A DNA stretch of 37,022 nucleotides from Russula earlei (GCA_025769875.1 JAGFNK010000514.1:1-37022); one strand, 5' to 3'. Counted from the first letter of the stretch, positions 18,780 to 30,967 are shown. Notes: a model not told the origin generated them from the letters alone. Made by a program: numbers and translations.

Positions 18780-21700
18780 CAGATCCAGTGTACCATGCTA
18801 AGAAAAAGATCAATACAGACCACAGTTACTATTTACACTGGATCGAACCAAGCCGAAAGAAAAGCCTGATAGATAGTGGGGCCACTGAATGCTTCATATC
18901 TCCCTAAGACAACACAAGAAATTACGATTGCAAACGAAGGAATTAACTACGGCCAGGAACTGTCAAAAACGTCGACTGGAACACTCAATCGCTCAGGAAA
19001 GGTCCCCAAAGCTGTCCAACTAGAACTTAAAGTTACTAGGACAAAAACACACAATCAATTCCTAGGTCGCAGATATAGGTACAAGACTGACATTCATTCT
19101 TGGGATATCCCATTCCTGGAATCGACCAACCCAAGAATAAATTGGTCTAAAGGGAACCATTATGGGAAGAGTCACTCTCAAGGAAGCAAGAAACTCCAGC
19201 ATGGATCAAAACTTAAACAGACTGGGAAGAAGGAGATGAACTATGGCTCCAAACTCAATACGTAAAAACACCATAGCACAACAATTGGCAGAATCACAGA
19301 TCACGGATAAACCAAAAACCTGGCAAGAAATAGTTCCTCACCCATACCACCATCCGGACCAGTATTCATGGAACAAGAGTCAGAAAGATTCCAGGACCAA
19401 GGAAAATGGGACCACGCCATTGACCTAAAACAAGACGCCCCGACACAATCAAACTGCAGAGTATACCCCCTCTCACCGAAAGAAAAAGAAGAACAAGGAA
19501 AATTCCTCGAACAAAATTTACGACTCTAAGCGTATAAGAAGATCCAACTCACCTTACGCAGTGGATTCTTCCTTATAAAAAAGAAAGATGGTAAATTCCG
19601 ACCGGTACAAGGACTACAGAAATCTGAACAAATGGACAATACCTAACGTATACCCATTACCTTATGATCCCAGAACTCATTCATGCTCTAGCAGGAAAAG
19701 AACTTTTACTAAATTCGACGTTAGATGGGGGATACAACAACATTCGGATTAAGAAGGAGACGAATGGAAAGCAGCCTTCAAAACCAGTGATGGACTATTC
19801 GAACCCACGGTAATGTTCTTTGGACTAACAAATTCCCAGCTACCTTTCAAACCATGATGGACGACTATTTTTCAAGAAGAACTCGCTCAAGGGATGGTTA
19901 AAGATCTATATGGACGACATCATCATTGCCACACAAAATGACGAAACAGAACATACACTAAAGTCAACCATATACTATCTAAACTGAAGCAACACGATCT
20001 CTATCTCAAACCAGAAAAATGTCAATTCCACAAAAAGAAAGTAGAATACCTCGGGGTAATCATAGGAGAAGGAAAGATAACTATGGACCCCGTCAAAGTC
20101 AAAGGAATTAAAGACTTGGCCAACCCCATCTACACTAAAGAAGTGAGAAGTTTCTTGGGATTCTGCAACTTCTACGAAACTTTATCCCCAACTTCTCCAT
20201 AAAAGCAAGACCACTGAACGATTTGACGAAGAAAAACAGACAATGGAATGGACAACAAAGGAAGACCAAGCCTTTCAAATCTTAAAAGAAACCTGCGTAT
20301 CCTACCCAGTACTTCGTACCCCAGATTGGACAAACAATTTGTGTTAGGATACTGATGCATCAGGGATTCGCCGTAGGAGCAGTTATATCTCAAGAATATG
20401 AAGATGGTTTTCACCCAATCGCCTACTATTCCAGAACATTATTAGACGCAGAAAGAAACTACGACGCTCACGACAAAGAACTAGCAGCAGTAATTTTTGG
20501 ATTAAAAAGCGGACGACCATTCTTCTTAGGAGCCGACAAACCAGTCAGAATAAGAACAGACCACAAAAACCTTACATACTTTCAAAGAACCACAGAAATT
20601 AACAGGACGACAAGCCAGATGGATGCAATATATGCAAGACTTTAATATCACCTTAGAACACGTCCCTGGACACACACACACCATCGCAGACACACTCTCT
20701 CGTCGCAAAGACCTTAACAAGGGGATAGAAGAACAAAAAACCACTTTACTACCACCCGAATATTTCGCAAAAAAGACATACCTACCCGACAAACTCGACA
20801 AACGACGAGAATTCTAAGACAATTCCACGACACTCCCTTCGCAGGACACCCAGGAATAGCCAATACCTGGGACTTAATCAAACAACACTACGAAGGACCT
20901 AGAGCTACGACAATTCGTAGAACAATACGTCAAAGGCTGCGCCAAATGCCAAGAATCTAAGACCAATATACCTAGAAAGAAGGCCACGACCTTCCCACTC
21001 GACACACACGTTGAACAAGGCCCCTTTCAATACGTATCGATGGACCTCATCACCGACCTACCAAAATCGAAGGATTCGACAGCGTCCTCACCATAGTTGA
21101 TCAAGGGATGCTCCAAAGCAACAAAGTTCATCCCCTGTAACAAAACGATCGATGGAACAGGTGTTGCACACGAGTACTTGAAACACCTCGTACCCTGGTT
21201 CGGCATTCCCAAAAGAATCATCTCCGACAGAGACCCTCGATTTCACATCAAACTTCTCGAAAGCCTTATGCAAAAATCTAGGCATCAAACAAAACATGTC
21301 TTACCGCGTTTCACCCCCAAACCGACGGACAGACAGAACGGATGAACGCATGGCTAGAACAATACCTAAGACCCTGGACCCACGACTCACCCACATTCCT
21401 GGGCAAAAATGCTTCCTCTGGCAGAATACGCGCACAACTCGTGGAAACATGAAACATCACGGAGATCACCACACGAACTCCTCATGGGGTTCAAACCCCA
21501 AATCAATATCAATCTAGAAGACAACAACGTGCCTTCATCCACCGATCGTCTAAAACTATAGAAGAGGCAAGACTGGACGCTCAACAGCTTCTAGAACGCA
21601 AACAACAACCTCTAAAACCAGATATCAAGGAAATGGAAGAAGGATCCCTCGTTTGGCTAGAAGCAAAGAACCTCAAACACGAGGAACACGCAAAGTTAAT

Positions 21701-22020
21701 GCCTAAAAGATACGGCCCATTCCCCATCACGAAAAGAATTTCCAAAGTTGCGTATCAATTACAACTTCCACCATCGATGAAGATACACCAACGTCTTTCA
21801 CGTCAAACCTACTCCTTCCTTATAAGGAGACGGAGGAATCGGCACGCCGTTTACACGACCTCCACCGACATCGAAAAGGAGGAAGATACGAAATCGAAGC
21901 CATTCTAGACACAAGAAGATTCGGACGAACACGTAAAATTCAATACCTCGTACAACTGGAAGGATATCCGGCATCAGATGACTCATGGTTGACCATATGA
22001 CCTCAACGCCCCAGAACCCT
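18780..22020 (+). pseudogene. pol: Pol of family A: protease, reverse transcriptase, RNase H, integrase, chromodomain (frameshifted)
   Basis: The protease motif LIDSGATECFISP is intact at 18866. The reverse transcriptase has GFFLIKKKDGKFRPV (about 19564) and the catalytic YMDD at 19907-19918, followed by QFHKKKVEYLGVIIGEGKI. RNase H (about 20355-20700) shows DASGFAVGAVIS and YDAHDKELAAVI. The integrase has the zinc-binding HDTPFAGHPG and CAKCQ region (20827-20955). The first catalytic Asp is in VSMDLITDLPK (about 21040), the second in IISDRDPRF (about 21220), and the Glu region is near 21320-21350. The GPF module (KRYGPFPITKRISKVAYQL, about 21700) and a chromodomain (YEIEAILDTRRFG, then EGYPASDDSW, about 21885-21990) close it. 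Motifs are preserved, but at least eight frame changes separate them. Confidence 0.9.
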
Positions 22021-22114
22021 AAAGAATACTACTCCGCTTCGCTGGTCGAGCCCCAAGTATAAGAAACACCCACGCTGTAAGACGACTATCCCCCATCTCT
22101 CACCCCCAACAAAC

Positions 22115-23384
22115 ATGTCTTCCACACAAAACCTCCCCCCCCACTGCTGCCTCCCGCCACCTTGGTACCCCCCTCCACCTACTCTCCCCCCCCGCTCTCC
22201 TCCATCTGCCCACTATCTCGAGAACCATCCCCCTCAACGGCGGCCACCATTAACACCAGACTACTCATCCGACGCGCTGCACAACATGCCGCCATGATTG
22301 TCCAAGCACGCGAACTGTGGGAGGACGACTCCCTTACCACAATACTACGCGCCTTCGGCAATCGTCTCCTACTCTAGGGACCAGCTCGGCCATCAGAACT
22401 CGTAGGCCCGTCTTATCACGTCCGCACTCCCTCACCTGATCCTATCCCAATTCCCCCACGCACCGCTACACCTATCATCCAACAAGTCGAGAACATAGTC
22501 CTACTCGACGAAAACTTTGCCCAGTAGACCGCGAGAGGACGCCACCCCCCCTGTTTACGAACCAGCCATCAACAATGTCCAGCCCTCAGAGTTGGAACAA
22601 CTCGGAGAAGGATGGGAAGAAGGAGACCTTGGGTTAGACTTACTAATCCCAGATCCAGGAAACGAAGATGATACGCTACCCCCACGCTTTGTCCTCCCTG
22701 ATATCACCAACGGCTTCCCCCTCCTTGCTAGCTACCTATGGCCCTGGATGCCCCACTCACCGTATTCCCATTCGAGCTCGCGCGACCCCTACCCTCGCCC
22801 TCTTCTTACGCAGAAAGATGCCTTCCTATTCAAAGAAGGCCTTCGACACACTAAAGCCATAGACGAGGCACTCAGGTTCGAACAGGACCTGTCGCTAGAA
22901 GGCCGAGGTACGCCGTTATCGATTCGCCCTTGAAGAAAACACGACAAATGGCGAACTCTCCTCGTCACCGCTCGAGAAAGATATCACGACATGATGTGGG
23001 AGGTGAGAGACTCGGAGATCAAGTTGGCAAGAGCTAACGCCAAGGCTCGTCTTGAACCACGAGTCTTGTTCGGAACCATGCCTCAACTCACCGAACAAGA
23101 ACATCAGGACGCCAAACAAGCCCTCCTCGACCCATGGTATCAATTCGTTCCCCGACTCTCCGACAGATGCGCCTGGTGCAAAGACGGAGGACACGACACC
23201 TTCGAATGCTCCAAAATCGCCGTCTGCATTCTCTGCAATCGCCAAGGACACATAGCTGACTATTGCAGAAGCCCCTCACCGACGATGCAGACCCGAAAAG
23301 ATATGTCGGGTCCCTCGTGACCAAATCCATTTCCATACCCACCACTGTCGTTCCACTGTATCCCCTATGTTGCTTAGACGTTAA
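22115..23384 (+). pseudogene. ORF3 of family A: zinc-knuckle protein after the chromodomain (frameshifted)
   Basis: The frame begins MSSTQNLPP at 22115 and would span about 423 codons to TAA at 23382-23384, touching the polypurine tract. Blocks in order are a Pro/Ser-rich N-terminus, a helical stretch (RRAAQHAAMIVQARELWEDD), an acidic block (ELEQLGEGWEEGDLGLDLL), and a Lys/Arg/Glu-rich helix with EIKLARANAKARLEP. Two perfect CCHC knuckles follow: CAWCKDGGHDTFEC at 23168-23209 and CILCNRQGHIADYC at 23225-23266, then a Cys/His-rich tail in a shifted frame. The A' copy (8331-9581) has the same blocks and a similar length (417 codons). CCHC knuckles suggest RNA or DNA binding. I know no assigned function for a protein in this position. 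Confidence 0.78.
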
Positions 23385-23395
23385 CAAGGGGGTGA
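23383..23395 (+). promoter_or_regulatory. Polypurine tract of family A element
   Basis: AACAAGGGGGTGA lies directly upstream of the 3' LTR, the expected plus-strand primer. The ORF3 stop codon overlaps its first bases. Confidence 0.8.
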
Positions 23396-23888
23396 TGTCA
23401 CAAGTACCGGCTCTTCGGACCGGACCGGCAACCGGACAAGCCTACCCGGACAAGCCTCACGATTCCCGCGCGTTCTATGACTTCATTCTAGCCTCGCATG
23501 TACCAGTACTTTCCAGCGTGTTCCAGTTCCGATCGCCTCACCATTACCTTGTGTCTACTATTTGATATAGGATACAATGTCTATATAAACCTGTCTGTAG
23601 AAGAGAACAAGCCCTAAGCTTGTTCTCTTGTGAAATATCACTGGATTCTAGCTTCGGACTGTAGGCTTGCAGGGAATCAAGCAATCGACTCAGAAACACT
23701 CTCCAATCTCTAAGTCTTCAAACGCGAAGACTTGTCTATCATATTTCCACTCCACGGTACACACTAGCTCTTGCTGTGTTGTCACCGAGATCCCCAATTC
23801 TCGCGAGAACTCATCGTCTCGCTCGACTCAGTGCGCACGTCTCGCGCGTGAAACGATTTGTCAGCGACACCGCCCCCAGTCGGTGACA
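23396..23888 (+). repeat. 3' LTR of family A element
   Basis: The 493 bp LTR matches 16472-16972 with a few substitutions and small indels. It carries 16 CpG in its last ~130 bp. It is followed by the GGTGT duplication and copia sequence. Confidence 0.95.
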
Positions 23889-26234
23889 GGTGTTCAAACT
23901 TACACATCAAAAGATTGGAAGATCACGCAAATCGGGAGCACAATATACTGTTCATCATATTCATTTCATAACTCCAGCTCTACACGCGCACAGAAGTGCC
24001 CTTTTCATTCCACATCTTGCATCAGCGCATGGAACATATGTTTCCACCACACGTTAATCTACTACAGTGATTCTGGTACTCGGATCTCGCTTAGTGCTAC
24101 TGGATCACGATCAGTCATCTTGTCCTGGGTATGCACTCGGCTAGTAAGCTCAGCTAGCTGAACGTGACTTCTTTTCTTGGCTGCCCCTGAGCGATCGGAT
24201 CCTCGGCTACAAATTATCTACAGTACCTTGGCCTATCTGTTGCACATGAGATCAATTCGAGGTGCTAGCTATTGGGCAACGCATGCTCAGATCAGTCTTG
24301 GATCAGCGAGGAATCACACACAGATTGACAATGCCAGATTTACCACAGGAGAATGGAGGAGCCGAAAGATGGACTGAGACCCTTGGAGACAACATGCGCT
24401 CACAGTTGCATGGCGCTGGTCTCACTCTCAGGTCCTGGAGCTAAATACTAACACTGCCATCCATATCTATGATTGGACTCCATCACGCATTTCTCAGTGG
24501 GTGCACACTTCATCAATCCACATCTTCAGATGTAGGGCATATCTGCACACGCCTGACCATTATAATCTTATCGTCACACGAACAAGCGCATACATACTGC
24601 TACTCAGGGGACATGTTACTAACACTGCTCTGCCTGCACAATTCTTGGTCCTTACAGGATCAGGTGATACTCAATGCCAAATTCACACAAACCAGGTTGA
24701 TTGTGCATCTCCGGAAACCCCATTAGACTCCCTACACACCACACTCACTTCACCTTACCCACATCACACAGCCAGATCCTCTCATTCCACCTCACCACAC
24801 ACAGCCTGTACATCAAGCCAAACTCACTCGGCACTGTCAGGACACTCCATCTGTTCCCTGCATCCACTCTCACTTAGACATTCTGGGTCTTGCTCGTGTC
24901 CACGTCCGAAATCTCTTGGAGGGACTGTGCATGCAGATCCGAGAGGGCACTTGTTGCATACGGCTCGGCTACAGCAGAAGCGATCAATAGGCTACATATT
25001 GGGAAGACCCACTTTATCGGGTTCTGCCGATGGGTGGCAAGTCGCGTATTCCATATGTGATCAGCGCAGCTTGCATAAACTGGTACCTGGGATCTCAATG
25101 ATCTTATTGATCTTATCAGCATGGGTGTGTTAAGCACTGCAAATCCATTAAGAGATTTTGTGTGCACCTTCTAATTGCACAGGGGTTCACCCAAGTCAAA
25201 GGCATTACAGTTGATGAAACCTTCTCACCAGTAGCCAGGTCTGACTTAGCGACTCTTTATTAGCATTGATCACATGCTATAGGATTGGGAGATCTGAAGA
25301 CGTCCCATCGGCATCCCTCTTTGGCTCACTGGGTGATGAAGATTAGATTCATTTGGAGCAACCACAAGGTTTCATCACACCGAAAGCACTTATCTGGTCT
25401 TACACAGACCTATCATACATGGGATTTATGCTCTCATGGAGTCCTTAGTGGCTCACATTCACTTGCACACATTCTCATGCGGGCATATGTCATCACCAAG
25501 ACACGGGGGGATCACATTATCATTTCATCATTATCCTCTGTGTCGATGATGTTACTATCTTAGGCAACTCTCACAGTTTCCACGCCCACCTCTGTGGGCA
25601 TACACCTCATACATCTATCTTTGTCTAGGCACTACGAGTTGACAGATCTAGGCGAGATCGCAGTCATACCTCGGGATCCACATCTCACATGATTGCTTGG
25701 CTAACACAGACATCGATCAATCAAGGTACAGTACATCTCGGATCGTTTCAGGGATGGTGGATTCCACTCCGCTCCTGTAATCTCAGAGGTCTCACCTCGG
25801 GATGGCAGACTTCCGCTCCGCTTTCACATTCCGCTCCATTCTGACGTGGAAAGGCAGTTGATCAAGCACTCCGGAGAAGGAATGCCTATGAAGACTAGGC
25901 AATATCAGCGTTCTATTGGAAGCCTCCTCTATGTGCACATCCGGATGCGTTTACACACTTCCTCCGCAGTCTCTCGACTGTATGCTCACACATGTTCACA
26001 CACTTTCTCTTGCAGTCTCTCAACTGTGTGTTTACACGCATCCACATGCGTTCACCCTTCCTCTTGGAGTCTTTCGACTCGCAGTCTCTGGACTCACCCA
26101 CTTTTCATTCATTTGCAGTCCTATCTTATCAGGACGTCTATGCACTGATAGTCCACTTCGCTGCATGCCCATGCACAACTCCAGTCTTTTGTGTCACTGG
26201 ATCAGATCTTATCTCGCATTGACCGACTGTATCA
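23889..26234 (+). pseudogene. pol: Copia Pol: integrase, reverse transcriptase, RNase H (broken)
   Basis: After the duplication the frame continues as VQTYTSKDWKIT. An integrase segment reads DQRGITHRLTMPDLPQENGG then AERWTETLGDNMRSQL (about 24300-24415), the copia block containing the catalytic Glu. The reverse transcriptase begins LIAQGFTQVKGITVDETFSP (about 25170-25230). Next come LEQPQGFITPKALIWSYT-like residues in a shifted frame (about 25350-25400) and the active site CVDDVTILG at 25539-25565, where Tyr of YVDD has become Cys. LTDLGEI and SIGSLLYVHIRM (about 25640 and 25915) are the end of the reverse transcriptase. The integrase-before-RT order identifies copia. A Ser/Thr/His-rich stretch with near-repeats (25930-26110) replaces the expected RNase H, which I cannot recognise clearly. 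Confidence 0.8.
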
Positions 26235-26246
26235 ATCATGGGGAAA
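26235..26246 (+). promoter_or_regulatory. Polypurine tract of copia element
   Basis: ATCATGGGGAAA directly precedes the 3' LTR at 26247. It is a short purine-rich tract in the expected place. Confidence 0.6.
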
Positions 26247-26685
26247 TGTTGAGATTACCACTGCTTTGGGCAGTCTGATGTAATCACAGCCCAGTTGTGT
26301 TAATGCGTCGGCTCCCACAGACCAGGGCGCTCTCAGGCTCACATGTATCACTCATGCATCAGATCAACCTGGACTGGCTCAGCTCAGATGCTGCAGCCTG
26401 CATATGTTACAATGATAAGTTAATTGATGACAATCAGTAGGTACAAACGACTGATCCTTTATGATACAAGTTGGTAGTTATGATTACTTTGCTTAGAGAT
26501 GCTTTTGCATATTTAAGAGGCACTCAATTAGCTAGATCACTTCAGTTTTGTCTTACACAAACTGAAGTGAGTACTTACTGTTTCCTATCTTATCTATTGC
26601 ATCTAATCACGTGTTGTAGATATCTTTTGATAGATCTTAAGGATCTTATCATTGTTATCATAACCTGCGCCCATCTGCTTCAACA
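26247..26685 (+). repeat. 3' LTR of copia element
   Basis: The 439 bp LTR matches 14645-15130 apart from the extra segment in the 5' copy. It shows the same TATTTAAG and an extended palindrome (CACTTCAGTTTTGT with ACAAACTGAAGTG, one bulge). It ends TGCTTCAACA. Confidence 0.9.
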
Positions 26686-26690
26686 TATAA

Positions 26691-29273
26691 TGCTTTACCA
26701 AACATGGAAGAACAATTGCACCGACTAAGGGGCAAAACCACCTTTAGCAAATTTGACATCAGAGCTGGCTACAACAACATCCTAATCCACCCAGAAGTTC
26801 GACACAAAGGCACCTTCAAAACTCAGTTCAGGCACCTTCATCCCCATGGTAATGGGCTTTGGCTTTACCAACACCCCAGCAGCCTTTCAACAAGCAATGA
26901 ACCACACCCTCCGACCCTGGCTTCTAAAATACCTGGAGAACACCTGCAACTATCTAGATGATGTGGCGATAACTACAGGATTGGGAGAAGAGCTCCTCCA
27001 CCAGCAAATCACACATGAGTTCCTTGACCTACTCGAAAGGGACTCCTACTTTTTAAAGGCATCTAAGTGCAACTTTGAACAACACGAAATTGACTTCTTG
27101 GGTTTCCAAATCAACCAAGGAACCCTCAAAATCGACCCAGTCAAAATGGACGGCCTCAAAAACTGGCCGAGACCCCCCAATAACCTGAAACAAGTACAAC
27201 AAATCATGGGCGCCCTCAATTACCAATGACCATTCATCCAAGACTTCAGCCAAAATAGCTCGCCCCATTTTCTCTACAATCAAGAAAGAGACCCGGCTTT
27301 TTCTGGACCCCAGAAACAACCACAGCCCTAGAAACCTTGATATCGGCAATCTGCAATGACCCTGAACTCTACACCACCAACCCTGACCTCCCATATGAAC
27401 TAGAAACTGATGCCTCACAATTTTCCACTGGAGCAATCCTGTTTCAGAAGGACCCAAGAGGAAAAAGAAAAATGATTGGCAACATGTCACATGCATTCAA
27501 CAAAGCAGAAAGGAACTACCCAGTCTGGGATAGGGAGTTCCTAGCCTTGATTCTTGCACTTCAACACTGGCGAATACCTATTGGTTGGAACAAAACACCC
27601 CATCAAGATCTTCACTGATCATGCTAACCTTGCTCACTATCAACTTCCCCATAAAATTAATATTAATTGAAGGATTGCAGGTTACATCTCCACACTGGCA
27701 GATTATCATTTTGAAATCCACCACAAACCCAGAACTTCTAACCACGCAGACGCTCTCTTCACAAAGACCTGACCATAATGATGGATCAGGAGATAACCAG
27801 AACATCACTGGCACTCCCTGATAAACTTTTCATTTGCACGCTTCACATGGAGGACCTCTATGCCCAAGTCCTAACTGAACAAAGAAACCAAAAGGCAGAT
27901 CTCCTCATGTGGAAGGTCAAACATGGTTTTCAAGAAGAAGAAGGTGTACTATTCAAAGATGGGAAATTGGTGGTACCATATCAAGAACCCCTCTTATGAA
28001 AGATCTTACATACCTACCACGACAGTATTCTTGGTGGACATACAGGAAACGCCCAAACCTTGTACTTGATTCAAGAATAATTCTGGTGGCCAAAAATGGC
28101 CTACTTCATCCAGGACTACATTCGAGGGTGCGCCACCTGTCAAGCGAAACAAATCTTCCACACACCCGACTCACCCCCCCAATCTACCCCATTCTCCCAG
28201 AATTTCAAAAACCCTTCCAAACTGTCGCCATTGACTGGATTGTTGACCTCCTGCCATCGGAAGGGAATAATGCCATCATGACCATCACTGACCATGATTC
28301 CACCAAGGCAGCTATATTTGTACCTTGCCGTAAGGACATGGGAACTCTGCAAATGGCCAGACTATTTTTGCATTATGCCTTCCCATGGACCGGAGTTCCT
28401 GTCCAAGATTATCTCCGACTGTGACTCCCACTTTACCTCCAACCTGTTTCAAGAAATCTCCCAAATCCTTGGAATTAACCAAAATCTGAGTACCACCTAC
28501 CACCCCCAAACTGACGGACAATCAGAAAGAACCAACCAGACCTTAGAAATGTACTTACTCATCTACATGGGGGAGAAACAAGAAGAATGGGCACACTGGC
28601 TCCCCATAGCCCAATACCATTTTAACGCCCATAAATCTACCACCACCCAGAAAACCCCATACGAACTCCTCATAGGCTTTAATCCACAAGGACTTGGTAC
28701 CCAACTCAAATCCAAGTTTCCCTGAATCCAAGAACAACTCCAAGCATTAAAAGACACGAGGGAATCGGCACAAGAAGCAATGAGAAAGGCACAAGACAAC
28801 TGGATCAAAGAAACCAAGTTCAAAGGTTTGCAAGAAGGACAGAAGGTTTGGTTGGAAGGCACTAACTTGAAAACTCCCCATCAGTTTCATAAATTCCATC
28901 CCAAACCGTTCGGCCCTTTTACCATCACCAAACAAATCTCCCACATCACTTACTGACTCCAACTGCCCCCCCAATGGAACATCCACAATGTGTTTCATGC
29001 CTCCCTCTTATCTCCAGTCACGGAGACAGTTGAACATGGACCGAACTTCCCTGAACCACCACCTGACCTTCTCTCAGGAGAATACAAAGTTGAAAAAAAA
29101 TCACCGCTCAATGCACCCACAGGGGTCATCTTCAATATAGGGTCTGATGGAAAGGGTACTCCACAGCAGAAGATACGTGGGAACCCCTCTTGAATCTTAA
29201 AAATGCTCAAGACGCCATCACCATGTTTCATCTACAACAACCCACCAAACTCCAGCATGATGTCTACCACTGA
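26691..29273 (+). pseudogene. pol: Pol of family C, main part: reverse transcriptase to chromodomain (broken)
   Basis: The reading frame resumes as NALPNMEEQLHRLRGKTTFS, then FDIRAGYNNILIHPE. After a frameshift comes GFTNTPAAFQQAMN and the catalytic YLDD at 26951-26962. RNase H (27337-27618) has ELETDASQFSTGAILFQ and AERNYPVWDREFLAL. The integrase (27800-28725) shows HTYHDSILGGHTGN and CATCQ for zinc, AIDWIVDLLPS with the first Asp, IISDCDSHFTSNLFQ with the second, and TDGQSERTNQTLE with the Glu. A GPFTITKQIS module (about 28910) and a chromodomain remnant (GEYKVEK, then GYSTAEDTWEPL in another frame, about 29080-29200) follow. Pol ends at TGA 29271-29273, overlapping the ORF3 start. Several stops and frameshifts are present. 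Confidence 0.88.
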
Positions 29274-30936
29274 TTCTGATCCCACAGAATCCCACCACTC
29301 AGACGAAAGCCTAGATGGCCTGGAACACCAATTTCAGAGACTTATGATACAGCAACGTACTTTACTCCCCCGGGTCAATTTGTGTAATCCCCCTTCTTAT
29401 TCAGTCAATGACCCCACTATCCCCAACCGTGGAAATACCATTTTTAACATAGCTGCCAGAGAACAACTCTTCTCTGGGATTCTCTCCCCTGGCGACTTCT
29501 GCGGATTTCAATTACTTATGACAGATCCCTGTTTCTCTGAGTTTCATTTATCCATATGAAGTGCAGTACTTATGGATTTGATATGGAATCACATTGTATG
29601 ATCAGTCCCCTTAAATACCCCTACTCCCTCAGAGTGGTCGGCCTGGCATCACAAACATGCTACCTCCACCTACAACACTCCCATGTCATCCCCCACTCCT
29701 AGTTCATCCCCTCTACCTATTCTCACCCCCTCCCCCACCATCAAACAAGAACCCCTCTCACCCAAAGTGATCCAACATATCATTGACCAGCAAACCTTCA
29801 TTGTCCCAGATGACACTGAGCTCCAAGACCTTGCCACTACTCTCAACCCACTTGCCATCTGAGAAGGAACACCCTCACCAACCCCAACCGAAGCAGACCC
29901 CACTCATCCTGGCCCCCCTTGGTTTGTTTACGAACCTTACATTCCCCCTTTTTACATTGACTGTTAATGGGCAAAAACGCCTGTTACCATACTTACACAG
30001 TCGCGTTATACAATGACAAACCCATGCTTCTAGGAACTATGGGTCAAGGAGAGCCCACTTATGGAGAAAAGCTCATCGCCTGACCCATTGTCTCTGCCCC
30101 CCATCCTTCCGTCACTGCCTCTGACCTCCGCCTCCTAATTGAGGACCACCCTTTCCATTTCGATGTTGCCCAGGTTCTCGAAAACCTTCATGACCCTGGT
30201 GCTCTTGCTGATGTCTACCGCCTCTGTGTCAGCTCATTCCAACTAAAAGTTTTAGAGGGCAAGCGTGTCTCTATTCAAGGGGCCCTGAACGTCCTTCAAG
30301 GGCAACTCACTGACCGACTCCATGAGATCCAGTCTCATACTAAAGAAACCGCCACCATCCGCAGCCGCCTTCGGGCCAACAACACTTCTGTCTGAGTTTG
30401 TCACCAACTCAATAACCTGATGACTGATGGAGGTCTCACCCGCAACACCAGGCCATATTACTCACTGGCAGGAAGCTACAACAAAATTGAGGAGTCAAAA
30501 GAACCACCCACTTCTTCTTCTCCTCCATTACCCACTCGCCCTCCTCTCTCCCTGACCCCTCCTCTTGAGTACCTCCCTCATGTTGTTGACCAGTCCCAAA
30601 ATGATGCCCCCATGGGCTCACCCTCCCACTTTCCTCAAATGTTCTCCAATGATGCTAGTACTTCTAACACCCCTCTCACCCCTGCGCGCATGACCAAGGT
30701 GCAGCAGTCACCAACTCGAGAAACAACAACACGTTTGTAAACATTGCAACACTAGAGGTCACTGGAACAAGGACTGCAACAAACCCCATACCAACTGCAG
30801 CAGTCAGGTGGACTGCATTCTTAGGAGGACCCACCGGAGTTATAGAGGTTTCTGCCCCAGAGCAGTAGGGCCCCAGAGCACGTGGCCAGAAGTCGAAGAT
30901 GATGAGCTCTGTGAGTCAGGCCCTGAGACCGATTAG
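29257..30936 (+). pseudogene. ORF3 of family C: protein with C-terminal zinc knuckle (broken)
   Basis: The frame starts with ATGATG at 29257, overlapping the Pol stop by 17 nt in another register, and would reach TAG at 30934-30936, about 560 codons. The N-terminus is MMSTTDSDPTESHHSDESLD, followed by a Gln-rich helix and an open 100-codon stretch. The middle is Pro/Ser/Thr-rich with VIQHIIDQQTFIVPDD. From about 30090 a region reads in one frame as DLRLLIEDHPFHFDVAQVLE and VLQGQLTDRLHEIQSHTKET, a likely coiled coil. After a frameshift a perfect CCHC knuckle CKHCNTRGHWNKDC lies at 30736-30777, followed by an acidic tail. The position, the Pro-rich N-terminus and the terminal knuckle parallel ORF3 of A and A', though sequence similarity is weak. 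Function unknown. Confidence 0.72.
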
Positions 30937-30951
30937 TCCAGGAGAACTAAG

Positions 30952-30967
30952 CATGAGGGGGGCATGA
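30952..30967 (+). promoter_or_regulatory. Polypurine tract of family C element
   Basis: CATGAGGGGGGCATGA directly precedes the 3' LTR, 16 nt downstream of the ORF3 stop. Confidence 0.75.

Larger units (their letters stand above)
16472..23888 (+). mobile_element. Family A Ty3/gypsy chromovirus, full length, innermost insertion
   Basis: A 7417 bp element has LTRs of 501 and 493 bp (TGTCACAAGTACC to GTCGGTGACA) and is flanked by a perfect duplication GGTGT (16467-16471 and 23889-23893). It has a self-primer site, gag, pol with an intact DSGA protease motif and YMDD reverse transcriptase motif, a chromodomain, a zinc-knuckle ORF3 and a polypurine tract. It is rich in CpG, unlike the older A-type LTRs, so it is the youngest A copy. 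Even so, many single-base frameshifts break its genes. Confidence 0.95.
14645..26685 (+). mobile_element. Family E Ty1/copia retrotransposon, split by a family A gypsy element
   Basis: The element is bounded by LTRs at 14645-15130 and 26247-26685 (TGTGAGATTACC or TGTTGAGATTACC to TGCTTCAACA). The flanking sequences TATCA (14640-14644) and TATAA (26686-26690) agree at four of five bases. It has a copia-type primer site, a decayed gag with a knuckle remnant, integrase before reverse transcriptase (the copia order), and a polypurine tract. Removing the nested A element leaves about 4.6 kb. Its reading frames are badly broken. Confidence 0.9.

Noticed and set aside
23263..23565. A 100-codon frame spanning the end of ORF3 and the start of the A 3' LTR as a separate gene.
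   Set aside because: It crosses the polypurine tract and LTR boundary; only its first ~35 codons correspond to element coding sequence, and the rest is U3.
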